A stretch of 39,966 nucleotides of DNA, taken from Chloroflexota bacterium. GTDB lineage: Bacteria; Chloroflexota; Limnocylindria; P2-11E. The notes under the pieces were generated by a model. It worked only from the letters and a program-made list of their open reading frames with translations, made no database searches and had not been told where the DNA came from. The DNA is taken from NCBI GenBank assembly GCA_028876375.1, contig JAGWSB010000015.1, positions 1 through 39,966 of the forward strand, in the 5' to 3' direction. Below are positions 22,969 through 30,062 of the stretch, one piece after another. The position numbers and the translations under genes were made by a program. Numbering within the stretch: the first letter of the stretch is position 1; the number at the start of each line of letters is the position of its first letter.

Positions 22969-23745
22969 CTATGCCTTGCCCTTCGCGGGGCTGTCGCCGA
23001 ACGTCTGGAACTCGCGCAGCTTGCCCCACGTCGCGTGGTCGGAGGGCTTCTCCGAGAGGCACATCTTGTCGGTCTTGATGATCCCCTGGCGGATGCGGAT
23101 GTTCACCGGGCAGCGCTCGACGCAGGCGGGGCCGCCCTCGCGCCAGTAGCAGAGGTCGCACTTGGCGTAGGTGTCCTTCACCGGGTCGTACGTGATGCGC
23201 GTGTGCTGGGAGACGACGATCTGGTCCGTCGCCTGCGACTCGTCCGTCACCGGGAAGGGGCAGGCGTTGGCGCAGCGCCCGCACGTGACGCAGGTGTCCT
23301 CCTTGATGAAGCGCGCGCCCGTCTTGGGGTCGACCTGCAGGGCGTGGACGGGGCAGACGTAGAGGCACTCCGCGGTCGGGCACTGCAGGCAGGGCTCCTG
23401 GTGGAACTTGCCACGGTCGCGGAATTCCGGGTTCGACTGGATCACCGGATCGACCTGCGTGGTGGGGTCGTTGAAGATGCGGATCCGCGGGACGTCCGCG
23501 AGGCCTTGCTCGCGGTGGACGGTCGAGCAGATGACCTCGCAGGTGAGGCAGCCGATGCAGAGCGTCGGGTCGGGGAAGATGACGCCGCTCGACTGCTGCG
23601 TCGCCTGCGGCGTCGCGGCGTTGGCGATCGTCGCGCCGCCGATCGCGTCCAGCGCGATGAACGCGACGACGGGCGCCGCGGCGCGCAGGAAGCTGCGACG
23701 CGAGACCTCAGGCGCGTCCGCCGCCGGCCGGTCCGTCCCCTCCAT
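22969..23745 (-). CDS. Tat-exported four-[4Fe-4S] ferredoxin (DmsB/HybA/NrfC-like)
   Basis: 258 residues from ATG 23745; an in-frame TTG at 23784 gives a longer, less likely form. The Tat signal is SRRSFLRAAAPVVAFIALDA. Four cysteine sets follow: CIGCLTCEVICST, CLQCPTAECLYVCPV, CVTCGRCANACPF and CDLCYWREGGPACVERCPV. This is the electron-transfer subunit pattern of periplasmic DMSO reductase-family and hydrogenase complexes. It heads an operon with cytochrome b, a small membrane protein and an exported beta-propeller. The catalytic subunit must be elsewhere or of another type. The divergent regulatory operon shares its upstream region and a TACTAC-N6-GTAGTA dyad. Confidence 0.9.
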   Translation of the reverse strand: MEGTDRPAADAPEVSRRSFLRAAAPVVAFIALDAIGGATIANAATPQATQQSSGVIFPDPTLCIGCLTCEVICSTVHREQGLADVPRIRIFNDPTTQVDPVIQSNPEFRDRGKFHQEPCLQCPTAECLYVCPVHALQVDPKTGARFIKEDTCVTCGRCANACPFPVTDESQATDQIVVSQHTRITYDPVKDTYAKCDLCYWREGGPACVERCPVNIRIRQGIIKTDKMCLSEKPSDHATWGKLREFQTFGDSPAKGKA

Positions 23746-23841
23746 CGCTGCGAGCAGCGTGCCCTGCGTTGGGGGCCCGGTCAAGCGGCGAAGTGCGAGT
23801 GGCGCTCGGCCAGGCGAGCGTCACGCTCGTCTCCTCGGGGC

Positions 23842-23859
23842 TACTACGCTGCGGTAGTA
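23842..23859. promoter_or_regulatory. TACTAC-N6-GTAGTA dyad, candidate BlaI-type operator
   Basis: TACTACGCTGCGGTAGTA has perfect six-base arms around GCTGCG. It lies between the divergent ferredoxin operon (start 23745) and the HTH/BlaI/M56 operon (start 23925). Arms of the form TAC...GTA are characteristic of BlaI/MecI/CopY-type operators, and a BlaI-family gene is the second gene of the + strand operon. Binding itself is inferred. Confidence 0.5.
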
Positions 23860-23924
23860 TTTCGTCGGTCGTTTCGAGTGGCGCTCTCGCGTCGAACGAC
23901 ACGGAACAGGGGCGGTGTGCGGAT

Positions 23925-24332
23925 ATGGCCGCGGATGCGGACGACCTCAACCTATTCACGAGCGACCCGACGGTGCTCGAGCGGTTCGACGACGTCGACT
24001 ACGACCGTGCCGCCGAGGCGCTGTCCCGGATCGCGCATCCCGATCGACTGAGGCTGCTCCACGCGCTGTGCCTCGTCGCCGACACCCCCCAGAAGGCGGC
24101 GGTGTGGGCGGGGGTCTCGCAGGCCGTCGCGGAGCGCGAGCTGGGGGCCATGGTCGACCTCGGCCTCGTCGAGCGGCGCGACGGCGTGCGCGGATCGACG
24201 TACTCGCCGCGCGACGGGCACCTCGTCGTGCAGCTCCACGTCGCGCTCGCGCACGGACGTGAAGAGCGGCCCGAAGCGCATCCCAAGCTCATCGCGCGCC
24301 GCCGCGTCGTGCGCGCCAAGGGCGCCGCGTGA
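23925..24332 (+). CDS. ArsR-like winged-helix regulator
   Basis: 135 residues. The central part AAEALSRIAHPDRLRLLHALCLVADTPQKAAVWAGVSQAVAERELGAMVDLGLVERRDGVRGSTYSPRDGHLV has the helix-helix-turn-helix-wing layout of ArsR-type regulators, including the opening PDRLRLLHAL. Only one cysteine (C59 by approximate count) is present, so a classical metal site of the ArsR CxC type is absent. The GTGA overlap couples it to the BlaI-family gene. It may sense something other than metal, or act with BlaI on the divergent dyad. ATG 23925 is the only good start; the upstream open frame crosses the promoter region. Confidence 0.75.
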   Translation: MAADADDLNLFTSDPTVLERFDDVDYDRAAEALSRIAHPDRLRLLHALCLVADTPQKAAVWAGVSQAVAERELGAMVDLGLVERRDGVRGSTYSPRDGHLVVQLHVALAHGREERPEAHPKLIARRRVVRAKGAA

Positions 24333-24784
24333 CCGGGCCCCGGCGCACGCCGTCCGGCACGGAGGCTCCGTCCTCCCTGCGGCGGCTGCGGCGGATCGGC
24401 ACCGAGGAGAGGTTCCTCGGCCCGCTCGAGGCGGCGGTCATGGATCGACTCTGGAAGCGCGGCGCGGCGACGGTGCGTGAGATCGTCGACGACATCGGGC
24501 GCTCGCGGTCGCTGGCCTACACGACCGTCATGACGATCATGTCGCGCCTCCACGAGAAGGGGCTGCTGCAGCGCGACCGCACCGGCAAGACGTACGTGTA
24601 CCGGCCCGCGGTATCGCGCGAGGAGCACCGCGAGCGGCTGTCGCGCGAGCTCGTGCGCGGCCTCGTGGACGAGTTCGGCGACGTCGCCCTCGCCCACTTC
24701 GCGGCCGAGCTCGACGGCGTCGACGGGCCGCACCGCGCCGCGCTGCGGCGTATCGCGAAGGAGTCCGGCGATGCTCCGCGGTGA
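24329..24784 (+). CDS. BlaI/MecI/CopY family repressor
   Basis: 151 residues, GTG start overlapping the previous stop. About 25 disordered residues precede the winged helix: LGPLEAAVMDRLWKRGAATVREIVDDIGRSRSLAYTTVMTIMSRLHEKGLLQRDRTGKTYVYRPAVS. That is the standard BlaI DNA-binding domain with the TTV recognition helix. The C-terminal dimerisation helices follow. Repressors of this family are cleaved when a BlaR1-type M56 protease is activated, and such a gene overlaps this one by 14 bases. The target is probably the dyad at 23842-23859. No beta-lactamase is nearby, so the signal is unlikely to be a beta-lactam. Confidence 0.92.
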   Translation: MTGPRRTPSGTEAPSSLRRLRRIGTEERFLGPLEAAVMDRLWKRGAATVREIVDDIGRSRSLAYTTVMTIMSRLHEKGLLQRDRTGKTYVYRPAVSREEHRERLSRELVRGLVDEFGDVALAHFAAELDGVDGPHRAALRRIAKESGDAPR

Positions 24785-25709
24785 GCGCGCGTTCGGCGTC
24801 CTCATCCTCCTCGGACTCGTCTCCTCGCTCGTCCTCGGCGGCGTCCTCGCCGTGCTCGTGCCGCGGGCGGTCGTGCTCGCGACGCACGGCGCCGGCGGCC
24901 CGCGGGACGTCGTCTCGATCCTCCTGATCGGCCTGGCCGCTCTCGGCATCACGCTCGGGCTGTCGTCGCTCCTGCGGCAGCTGTTCGCCACGCTGCGCCT
25001 CATCCACCGGCTCCTCGCGCGACGCGTCGAGACGCCGGAGCGCGTCGACATCGCCGCCGGCGGTCTCGACCTGGCCGGCCGCATCGACGTCGTCGACGAC
25101 GAGCGACCCTTCTCCTTCTGCTACTGGTTCCTCCGTCCGCGGATCTGCCTGTCGACCGCGCTCGTCGGGCGCCTCGGGCGCGACGAGCTGCGCGCCGTCC
25201 TCCTCCACGAGCGCTACCACCTCGTGCACCGCGACCCGCTCCGCCTCGTCATCGCGCGCTACCTCGCGGCGGGGCTCTACGTCGTGCCGATGGTCGAGGA
25301 CCTCGTCGAGCACTTCACGCTCGAGAAGGAGCTGGAGGCCGACGGACACGCCGTCTCGCGCATCGGCGTCGCGCCGCTGGCGCGCGCGCTCTACGAGCTG
25401 CTCCCCGACGCGGACTCCGTGTCGCTCGGGCTCCTCGTGCCCGTCGGCGCGCTGTCCGTGACGGAGGCGCGCATCGATCACCTCGTCGAGGGGCGGCCGC
25501 TCGAGATGCGCGTCTCGCCGGCCTCCGTGGCGCTGTCGTTCGGCGCGCTCACCGCGGCCGCCATCCTCGCGGCGGCGCAGGCGCCCGCGCCGGCGCAGCT
25601 CCCGCCCGTTCTCGCGGTGCCCGGTCTGCTCGTCGCGCCCGCGTCCCTGCTCTTCGTCGCGGCGGTGAGCGGCGGCGTGGAGCAGCTGCGCCTCGTCGTC
25701 CATCGCTAG
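24771..25709 (+). CDS. M56 (BlaR1-like) membrane zinc metallopeptidase
   Basis: 312 residues with four or five membrane helices. The zinc site is H146-E-R-Y-H150 (LLHERYHLVHRDPLR), with the third ligand region EKELEADGHAVSRIG near residues 185-195. This is the Peptidase_M56 domain of BlaR1/MecR1. No extracellular penicillin-binding sensor domain follows; the protein ends after two C-terminal helices. It overlaps the BlaI-family gene by 14 bases and should inactivate that repressor upon a membrane or envelope signal. With the divergent redox operon as apparent target, the input could be envelope or redox stress. That link is inference. Confidence 0.88.
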   Translation: MLRGERAFGVLILLGLVSSLVLGGVLAVLVPRAVVLATHGAGGPRDVVSILLIGLAALGITLGLSSLLRQLFATLRLIHRLLARRVETPERVDIAAGGLDLAGRIDVVDDERPFSFCYWFLRPRICLSTALVGRLGRDELRAVLLHERYHLVHRDPLRLVIARYLAAGLYVVPMVEDLVEHFTLEKELEADGHAVSRIGVAPLARALYELLPDADSVSLGLLVPVGALSVTEARIDHLVEGRPLEMRVSPASVALSFGALTAAAILAAAQAPAPAQLPPVLAVPGLLVAPASLLFVAAVSGGVEQLRLVVHR

Positions 25710-25722
25710 CGTTACCTCGCGC

Positions 25723-26637
25723 ATGGCCCTCACCGTCGAGCGTGTCCGCGAGCGGGTCCGAGGCACCATCCTCGAGCGCGTCGGCGACACGCCGCTCCTG
25801 CCGCTGCGATCGTTCGACGGGCTGCGCGGCGACATCTCCGTGAAGCTCGAGTCGTTCAATCCCGGCGGCAGCGTCAAGGACCGCGCGGCGCTGTGGATGG
25901 TCGTCGCCGCCGAGGAGGACGGGACGCTGCGCGGCGGCCGGACGATCCTCGACGCGACGAGCGGCAACACGGGGATCGCGCTGGCGATGGTCGGCGCCGT
26001 CCTCGGCCATGCGGTCGAGCTCGTCATGCCCGACAAGGTGTCGCTCGAGCGCAAGCGCATGGCCGCGGCGTTCGGGGCCGCCATCGTCCTCACCGACCCG
26101 CTGGAGGGCACCGACGGCGCGATCGCGGAGGCGCGCCGCCGCGCCGCCGAGCACCCCGCGCGCTACGCCTACCTCGACCAGTACTCGAACCCGGCGAATC
26201 CCCTCGCGCACGAGCTGACGACCGGTCCCGAGATCTGGGCGCAGACGGGCGGGACGGTGACGCACTTCGTCGGCGGCGTCGGCACCTCCGGGACGGTCAG
26301 CGGCGTGTCCGCGGCGCTGCGGCCGAAGGGCGTGCGCATCGTGGCCGCGCAGCCCGCCGAGGCGTTCCACGGGATCGAGGGCTGGAAGCACATGCCGACG
26401 GCCCTGCGGCCCGCGATCTGGAACGAGGAAGCCGCGGACGTCCACCTCATGATCCCGACCGAAGCGGGGCTCGCGATGGCGCACCAGCTCGCGCGCGAGG
26501 AGGGCATCTTCGCCGGACCATCGGGAGGCGCCGCGGTCGTCGCCGCGCTGCGGATCGCGCAGAGCGAGAGCGGTCGTATCGTGGTCCTCATCGCGGACGG
26601 CGGGGAGCGCTATCTCTCCACGCCTCTTTGGGAGTGA
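25723..26637 (+). CDS. cysM: cysteine synthase, CysM/PLP fold type II
   Basis: 304 residues of the O-acetylserine sulfhydrylase/CysM family. PLP lysine K52 is in NPGGSVKDRAAL, the phosphate loop is TSGNTGIAL, the second PLP loop GGVGTSGTVSG, and the C-terminal DGGERYLST closes the site. Downstream are a sulfur-carrier protein and a JAMM protease, the gene set of the CysO-dependent cysteine pathway. In Mycobacterium tuberculosis, CysM uses O-phosphoserine and thiocarboxylated CysO. The same substrate choice is likely here by context, and SerA is encoded 5 kb away. Four bases separate it from cysO. A start at ATG 25723 gives a normal N-terminus. Confidence 0.95.
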   Translation: MALTVERVRERVRGTILERVGDTPLLPLRSFDGLRGDISVKLESFNPGGSVKDRAALWMVVAAEEDGTLRGGRTILDATSGNTGIALAMVGAVLGHAVELVMPDKVSLERKRMAAAFGAAIVLTDPLEGTDGAIAEARRRAAEHPARYAYLDQYSNPANPLAHELTTGPEIWAQTGGTVTHFVGGVGTSGTVSGVSAALRPKGVRIVAAQPAEAFHGIEGWKHMPTALRPAIWNEEAADVHLMIPTEAGLAMAHQLAREEGIFAGPSGGAAVVAALRIAQSESGRIVVLIADGGERYLSTPLWE

Positions 26638-26641
26638 TCGG

Positions 26642-26923
26642 ATGCCAGTGACGGTGCGGCTGCCCGGCGCGCTGCGCGACGCCGTGGGCGGCGACAACAA
26701 GGTGAGCGCGGACGGGCGCACGCTCGGCGAGATCTTCGCGGACATCGAGCGGCGGCACCCCGGGTTCCGCGAGCGCGTCCTCGACGAGAACGGCCGCCTG
26801 CGGACGTACGTGAACGTCTACATCGGCGAGGCGGACGCGCGGCAGAGCGGCGGCCTCGACGCGCCGGTCCCCGCCGACGCCGAGGTCATGGTCATCCCGG
26901 CGATGGCCGGAGGATGGCGATAG
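26642..26923 (+). CDS. cysO: CysO/MoaD/ThiS-like sulfur carrier protein with GGWR terminus
   Basis: 93 residues, ubiquitin-like fold (VTVRLPGALRDAVGGDNKV, TLGEIFADIERRHPGF, YVNVYIGEADARQSGG). It is activated at a C-terminal Gly-Gly as a thiocarboxylate and donates sulfur to CysM. Here the protein ends AMAGGWR, so two residues follow the diglycine and would have to be removed first. The following Mec protease is an obvious candidate. The extension arises where the gene overlaps the next start: GGA GGA TGG CGA TAG contains the ATG of mec. The diglycine codons thus also form that gene's ribosome-binding sequence. Confidence 0.93.
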   Translation: MPVTVRLPGALRDAVGGDNKVSADGRTLGEIFADIERRHPGFRERVLDENGRLRTYVNVYIGEADARQSGGLDAPVPADAEVMVIPAMAGGWR

Positions 26924-27345
26924 CCGACGGAGTTCGGCTGCCCGCATCCGTCCGCGACGAGATCGTCGCGCACGCGCGCGAGGCGGGAGGGGTCGAGTGC
27001 TGCGGGCTGGTCGCCGGTCGCGATGGCGCCGCGACGCGCGTCATCCGCTGCGCGAACGTCGCGGCGACCCCCGCCGTCCGCTACCGCATCGATCCGCGCG
27101 AGCAGCTGGCGGCCTTCCGCGCGATGGACGGCGCGGGGGAGCAGCTCTTCGCCATCTACCACAGCCATCCCGCGACGACGCCGTACCCGTCGTCCACCGA
27201 CCGCGCCGAGGCGTTCTACCCCGACGCGGCGTACATCCTGGTCTCGCTGCGCGCGGGCGCGCCGGAGATGCGCGCCTTCCGTATCTCGAGCGATCCGCCC
27301 GGCTCGGAGAAGACGGTCCGCGAGGTCGCTCTCAGCGCGGGATAG
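26914..27345 (+). CDS. mec: JAMM/MPN+ metalloprotease, Mec-like
   Basis: 143 residues. The JAMM zinc motif is complete: Glu in the N-terminal helix (EAGGVECCGLVAG), H83-S-H85-P, then S93 and D96 (HSHPATTPYPSSTD). Mec of actinobacteria releases cysteine from the CysO-Cys adduct, and related QbsD trims residues after a diglycine. Either or both jobs fit the GGWR tail of the preceding CysO. The start overlaps cysO by ten bases. A long imperfect hairpin follows the stop and probably ends the cysM-cysO-mec operon. Confidence 0.93.
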   Translation: MAIADGVRLPASVRDEIVAHAREAGGVECCGLVAGRDGAATRVIRCANVAATPAVRYRIDPREQLAAFRAMDGAGEQLFAIYHSHPATTPYPSSTDRAEAFYPDAAYILVSLRAGAPEMRAFRISSDPPGSEKTVREVALSAG

Positions 27346-27355
27346 CGGACGACAA

Positions 27356-27389
27356 AGAAGACCTCCCGGACGCATCCGAGAGGTCTTCT
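27356..27389 (+). terminator. terminator hairpin after mec
   Basis: AGAAGACCTC (27356-27365) pairs with GAGGTCTTCT (27380-27389). An inner CGGA/TCCG stem around CGCA extends it after one C-A mismatch. It is followed by CGCGTTTCGGCTTGTT, a modest T-rich run. It lies 11 bases after the mec stop. Confidence 0.7.
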
Positions 27390-27746
27390 CGCGTTTCGGC
27401 TTGTTGGCTAGCCCCAGTGCCAGTCGCCCGGCGGATCGACTTCAGACCTCACTTCTGGTCCTGTGCGGGACATCCACCACCCGACAAAGGGGTGAGTCCC
27501 GGCCTTGGATCCGTCGATCCGCACATCGACCTCTGGCGCCCCCTTCCGCCGGGGGCGTCATCGATCGACCTGGAGCACCTCCAAGCGGAGATGCAGTCGG
27601 ACCATGCGACCTCCCTGTAGCGGTGCTTCGCCTGGTCGGTCATCGACGGGCCCTTGTCGCTGACCACCACCGTCGTACTCCGGTGTTCCGCGAAGCGCAA
27701 GGGGTCCAAAGTAGGTAGCGGTCGGGGAAGCAGGCGACCGTGCGCC
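27390..27746. other. unassigned structured intergenic stretch
   Basis: 357 bases between the mec terminator and the end of the M42-like peptidase gene, visibly less GC-rich than its neighbours. No convincing protein in either direction. It holds a ten-pair stem-loop at 27534-27560 (TGGCGCCCCC / GGGGGCGTCA with one G-T pair) and a small GGATC-CGTC-GATCC hairpin at 27507-27520. No T-box, SAM or other riboswitch consensus was recognised. Confidence 0.4.
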
Positions 27747-28865
27747 TCATGACCTTCGCTCATTTCGCAGGACCTCTCGCACTTGCTCCGGGACCGGTCC
27801 CGCGGTCGTCCACCACGCCTCGCGCGCGTCCTCGGCGATCGCGCGCGCCGTCTCGACCAGGAGCGCGATGCCGCCCCGCACGTCGGAGAGCCGAACGACC
27901 TCCGGCGCGAAGCGATCGTCGGGCCCGCGGTCGTGGTAGTTGACGTTCGGCAGGGCGATCGCCGTCGTGTCCCAGCCGTGCACGACGAACGTCGACGCTT
28001 CGCACGTCCCGCCGTCGAGGAGCGCGCGCTGCGTGGGGATCCCGTCGCGCCTCAGGCGCTCCGCCGCCGCGCGCAGGAAGCGCTCGGCCTCGTTGCTGAA
28101 GGTGTTGTTGAGGTCGCCCGAGCGCACGACGATCCCGTTCCCCGGGGCGGCGTGCGGCAGCGCGCGGCTCGCTTCCACCGAGATGACGATGGCGTCGCGC
28201 GCGATGGCGTCGTCCTCGGCGACGATCCGCGCGCCGTAGAGGCCCGTCTCTTCGGCGCGGGTGAACACCCCCGTCACGTCGACGGGGACGTCGCTCGCCG
28301 CGAGCTCGAGCAGGACGTCCGCGACGATGGCGCAGCCCGCCAGGTCGTCGGCGGCGACCATGCGCAGGTCGTCGCCGTCGAGGTCGCAGGCCGGCAGGTC
28401 CAGCGTCGCCCACTCGCCGACGACGAGGTCGCGCTCCGCGCGGATGCGCATCCGCCCCGGCGAGTTGTGGATCGGGTCGAGGTCCGGCACGAAGCGGTCG
28501 ACGATCCCACGGACCGGCGGGACGGCGGCGTCGTCGGCGTGCACGAGGACGCCGGTCGCGTCCTCGAGGACGCGTCCGCGGAAGCCGCCGAGGACGCGCG
28601 CGATGCCCTCGTGGCCGTACGCCGAGACGACCTCGAACGCGGGGTGGTCGGTGTGCGCGACGAGCGCGATCGGGCGGCGCGGCGACCCGCGCCGAACGCT
28701 CGCGAAGAGCTGGCGGTGGGCGTCCTCGCGCAGCTCGATCCCGTCGTGCGTGAGAACGCCGCGGACGGCGGCGAGGGCGCGATGCTCGTGATACGGCGCC
28801 GTCGGCGCGCTGCCGATAGCGCGGAGGGTCGCGAGCGTCGCCTCGGCGTCGGGAAGTCGCGCCAT
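27747..28865 (-). CDS. M42/M20-like zinc aminopeptidase
   Basis: 372 residues from ATG 28865. It resembles M42 glutamyl aminopeptidases/cellulases: the first metal histidine is in LVAHTDHPAFEVV, the bridging Asp in AADDLAGCAIVADVLLEL, the catalytic Glu pair in TRAEETGLYGARIVA, a further ligand in ISVEASRAL, and the last His region in ALPNVNYHDRGPDDRFAPE. A beta-barrel domain inserts between residues of about 85 and 160, as in M42 enzymes. The Asp of the first motif (HxDE in M42) is HTDHPAFE here, so substrate range is uncertain. A 33-base divergent gap separates it from the ligase gene. A longer upstream open frame is antisense to that gene and was excluded. Confidence 0.83.
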   Translation of the reverse strand: MARLPDAEATLATLRAIGSAPTAPYHEHRALAAVRGVLTHDGIELREDAHRQLFASVRRGSPRRPIALVAHTDHPAFEVVSAYGHEGIARVLGGFRGRVLEDATGVLVHADDAAVPPVRGIVDRFVPDLDPIHNSPGRMRIRAERDLVVGEWATLDLPACDLDGDDLRMVAADDLAGCAIVADVLLELAASDVPVDVTGVFTRAEETGLYGARIVAEDDAIARDAIVISVEASRALPHAAPGNGIVVRSGDLNNTFSNEAERFLRAAAERLRRDGIPTQRALLDGGTCEASTFVVHGWDTTAIALPNVNYHDRGPDDRFAPEVVRLSDVRGGIALLVETARAIAEDAREAWWTTAGPVPEQVREVLRNERRS

Positions 28866-28898
28866 CCGCGCGAGGATACGAGGCGGTACGCTCCGGCC

Positions 28899-30062
28899 GT
28901 GCTCCGCCTGTACGACACGCGGCGTCGCGGCATCTTCCCGTTCCGCCCGCGCGGTCGCGAGGTCACGCTGTACGTATGCGGCGTGACGCCGTACGACACC
29001 ACGCACCTCGGGCACGCGCGCACGTATCTGACGTTCGACGTCCTCGTGCGCCTTCTCGAGGCGCGCGGTCGCACGGTGCGCTACGCCCAGAACGTGACCG
29101 ACATCGACGAGTCGATCCTCCAGCGCGCCGCGCGCGACGGGGTCGCGTGGGACGCGCTCGGCAAGCGCGAGGAGCGCAAGTTCCTCGAGGACATGGACCG
29201 GCTGGGATGGCGCAAGCCCGACGTCATGCCGCACGCGACGCGCGAGATCCGGTACATGCACCAGCTCATCCGCCAGCTCCTCGAGCGCGGCGCGGCGTAC
29301 GTCGTCGACGGGAGCGTGTACTTCTCGGTGGCCACGGAGAAGCGTTACGGCGAGCTCTCGCGCCTTTCCCCGGCGAAGATGCGCGCGATCCTGGCGACGC
29401 AGGACGACGCCGCGCTCGACGAGCGCCGTCGCCGTGACCCGCTCGACTTCGCCCTCTGGCGCAGCGTGCCCAGCGGTCCGACGTGGCCGAGCCCCTGGGG
29501 CCAAGGCCGCCCCGGATGGCACATCGAATGCTCCGCGATGGCGCTCCACCATCTCGGTGACCGCATCGACATCCACGGCGGCGGCGCGGATCTGATCTAC
29601 CCCCATCACGAGGACGAGATCGCGCAGTCCGAGGCGTGCACCGGGAAATGCCCCGTCGTCGGCTGGTGGGTGCACGCCGGGCTCGTGCGGCTCGACATGG
29701 CGAAGATGTCCAAGTCCGACGGGAACATGGTCTTCGTGCGCGACGCGCTCACGCGCGCGTCCCCCGAGGCGCTGCGCTTCTACCTCCTCGACTCTCCCTA
29801 TCGCCGCCCGTTCGACCACGAGGAGCCGCGCCTCGCGCGGGCGGCCGCGCGCCAGGCCACGCTCGCGGCGGACCTCGGGCGGCCCACCCGATCGGACGCG
29901 ATCGGCCGTGACGCCGCGACGCGCCGCGTCCTCGCCGCCCTCGAGGACGATCTCAACGTCGCCCGCGCGATCGGCCGCCTCGAGCGATCCGCGCGCTCCG
30001 CGGACGAGCGGGTGCGCGCATCCCTGCGCGCCATCGCGCGCGGCGTCCTCGGCATCGTGTGA
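28899..30062 (+). CDS. cysteinyl-tRNA synthetase family protein, MshC-like short form
   Basis: 387 residues from GTG 28899. The class I catalytic core is complete: zinc cysteine C27, HLGHA at 36-40 (CGVTPYDTTHLGHARTY), zinc cysteine C211 (WHIECSAMA), the HHEDEIAQSEA zinc ligands and K269-MSKS (KMSKSDGNMVF). The protein stops soon after the KMSKS helical bundle, so it lacks most of the tRNA anticodon-binding part of a full CysS (about 460 residues). Length and the phrases CGVTPYD, YLTFD and YAQNVTD are close to MshC, which ligates cysteine to glucosaminyl-inositol in mycothiol synthesis. The CysM-CysO-Mec operon next to it would supply cysteine. Whether it charges tRNA-Cys or makes a thiol cannot be settled here. 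Confidence 0.85.
   Translation: MLRLYDTRRRGIFPFRPRGREVTLYVCGVTPYDTTHLGHARTYLTFDVLVRLLEARGRTVRYAQNVTDIDESILQRAARDGVAWDALGKREERKFLEDMDRLGWRKPDVMPHATREIRYMHQLIRQLLERGAAYVVDGSVYFSVATEKRYGELSRLSPAKMRAILATQDDAALDERRRRDPLDFALWRSVPSGPTWPSPWGQGRPGWHIECSAMALHHLGDRIDIHGGGADLIYPHHEDEIAQSEACTGKCPVVGWWVHAGLVRLDMAKMSKSDGNMVFVRDALTRASPEALRFYLLDSPYRRPFDHEEPRLARAAARQATLAADLGRPTRSDAIGRDAATRRVLAALEDDLNVARAIGRLERSARSADERVRASLRAIARGVLGIV

Noticed and set aside
24537-26111. 524-codon open frame opposite blaI, M56 and cysM
   Set aside because: It spans three recognised genes on the other strand and shows no motif.
27346-27746. T-box or SAM riboswitch controlling sulfur genes
   Set aside because: No conserved T-box or SAM sequence, and the stretch is downstream of the cysM operon rather than in front of it.
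28866-29819. Extension of the M42-like peptidase across the ligase gene
   Set aside because: Antisense to the catalytic core of the CysRS-like gene.
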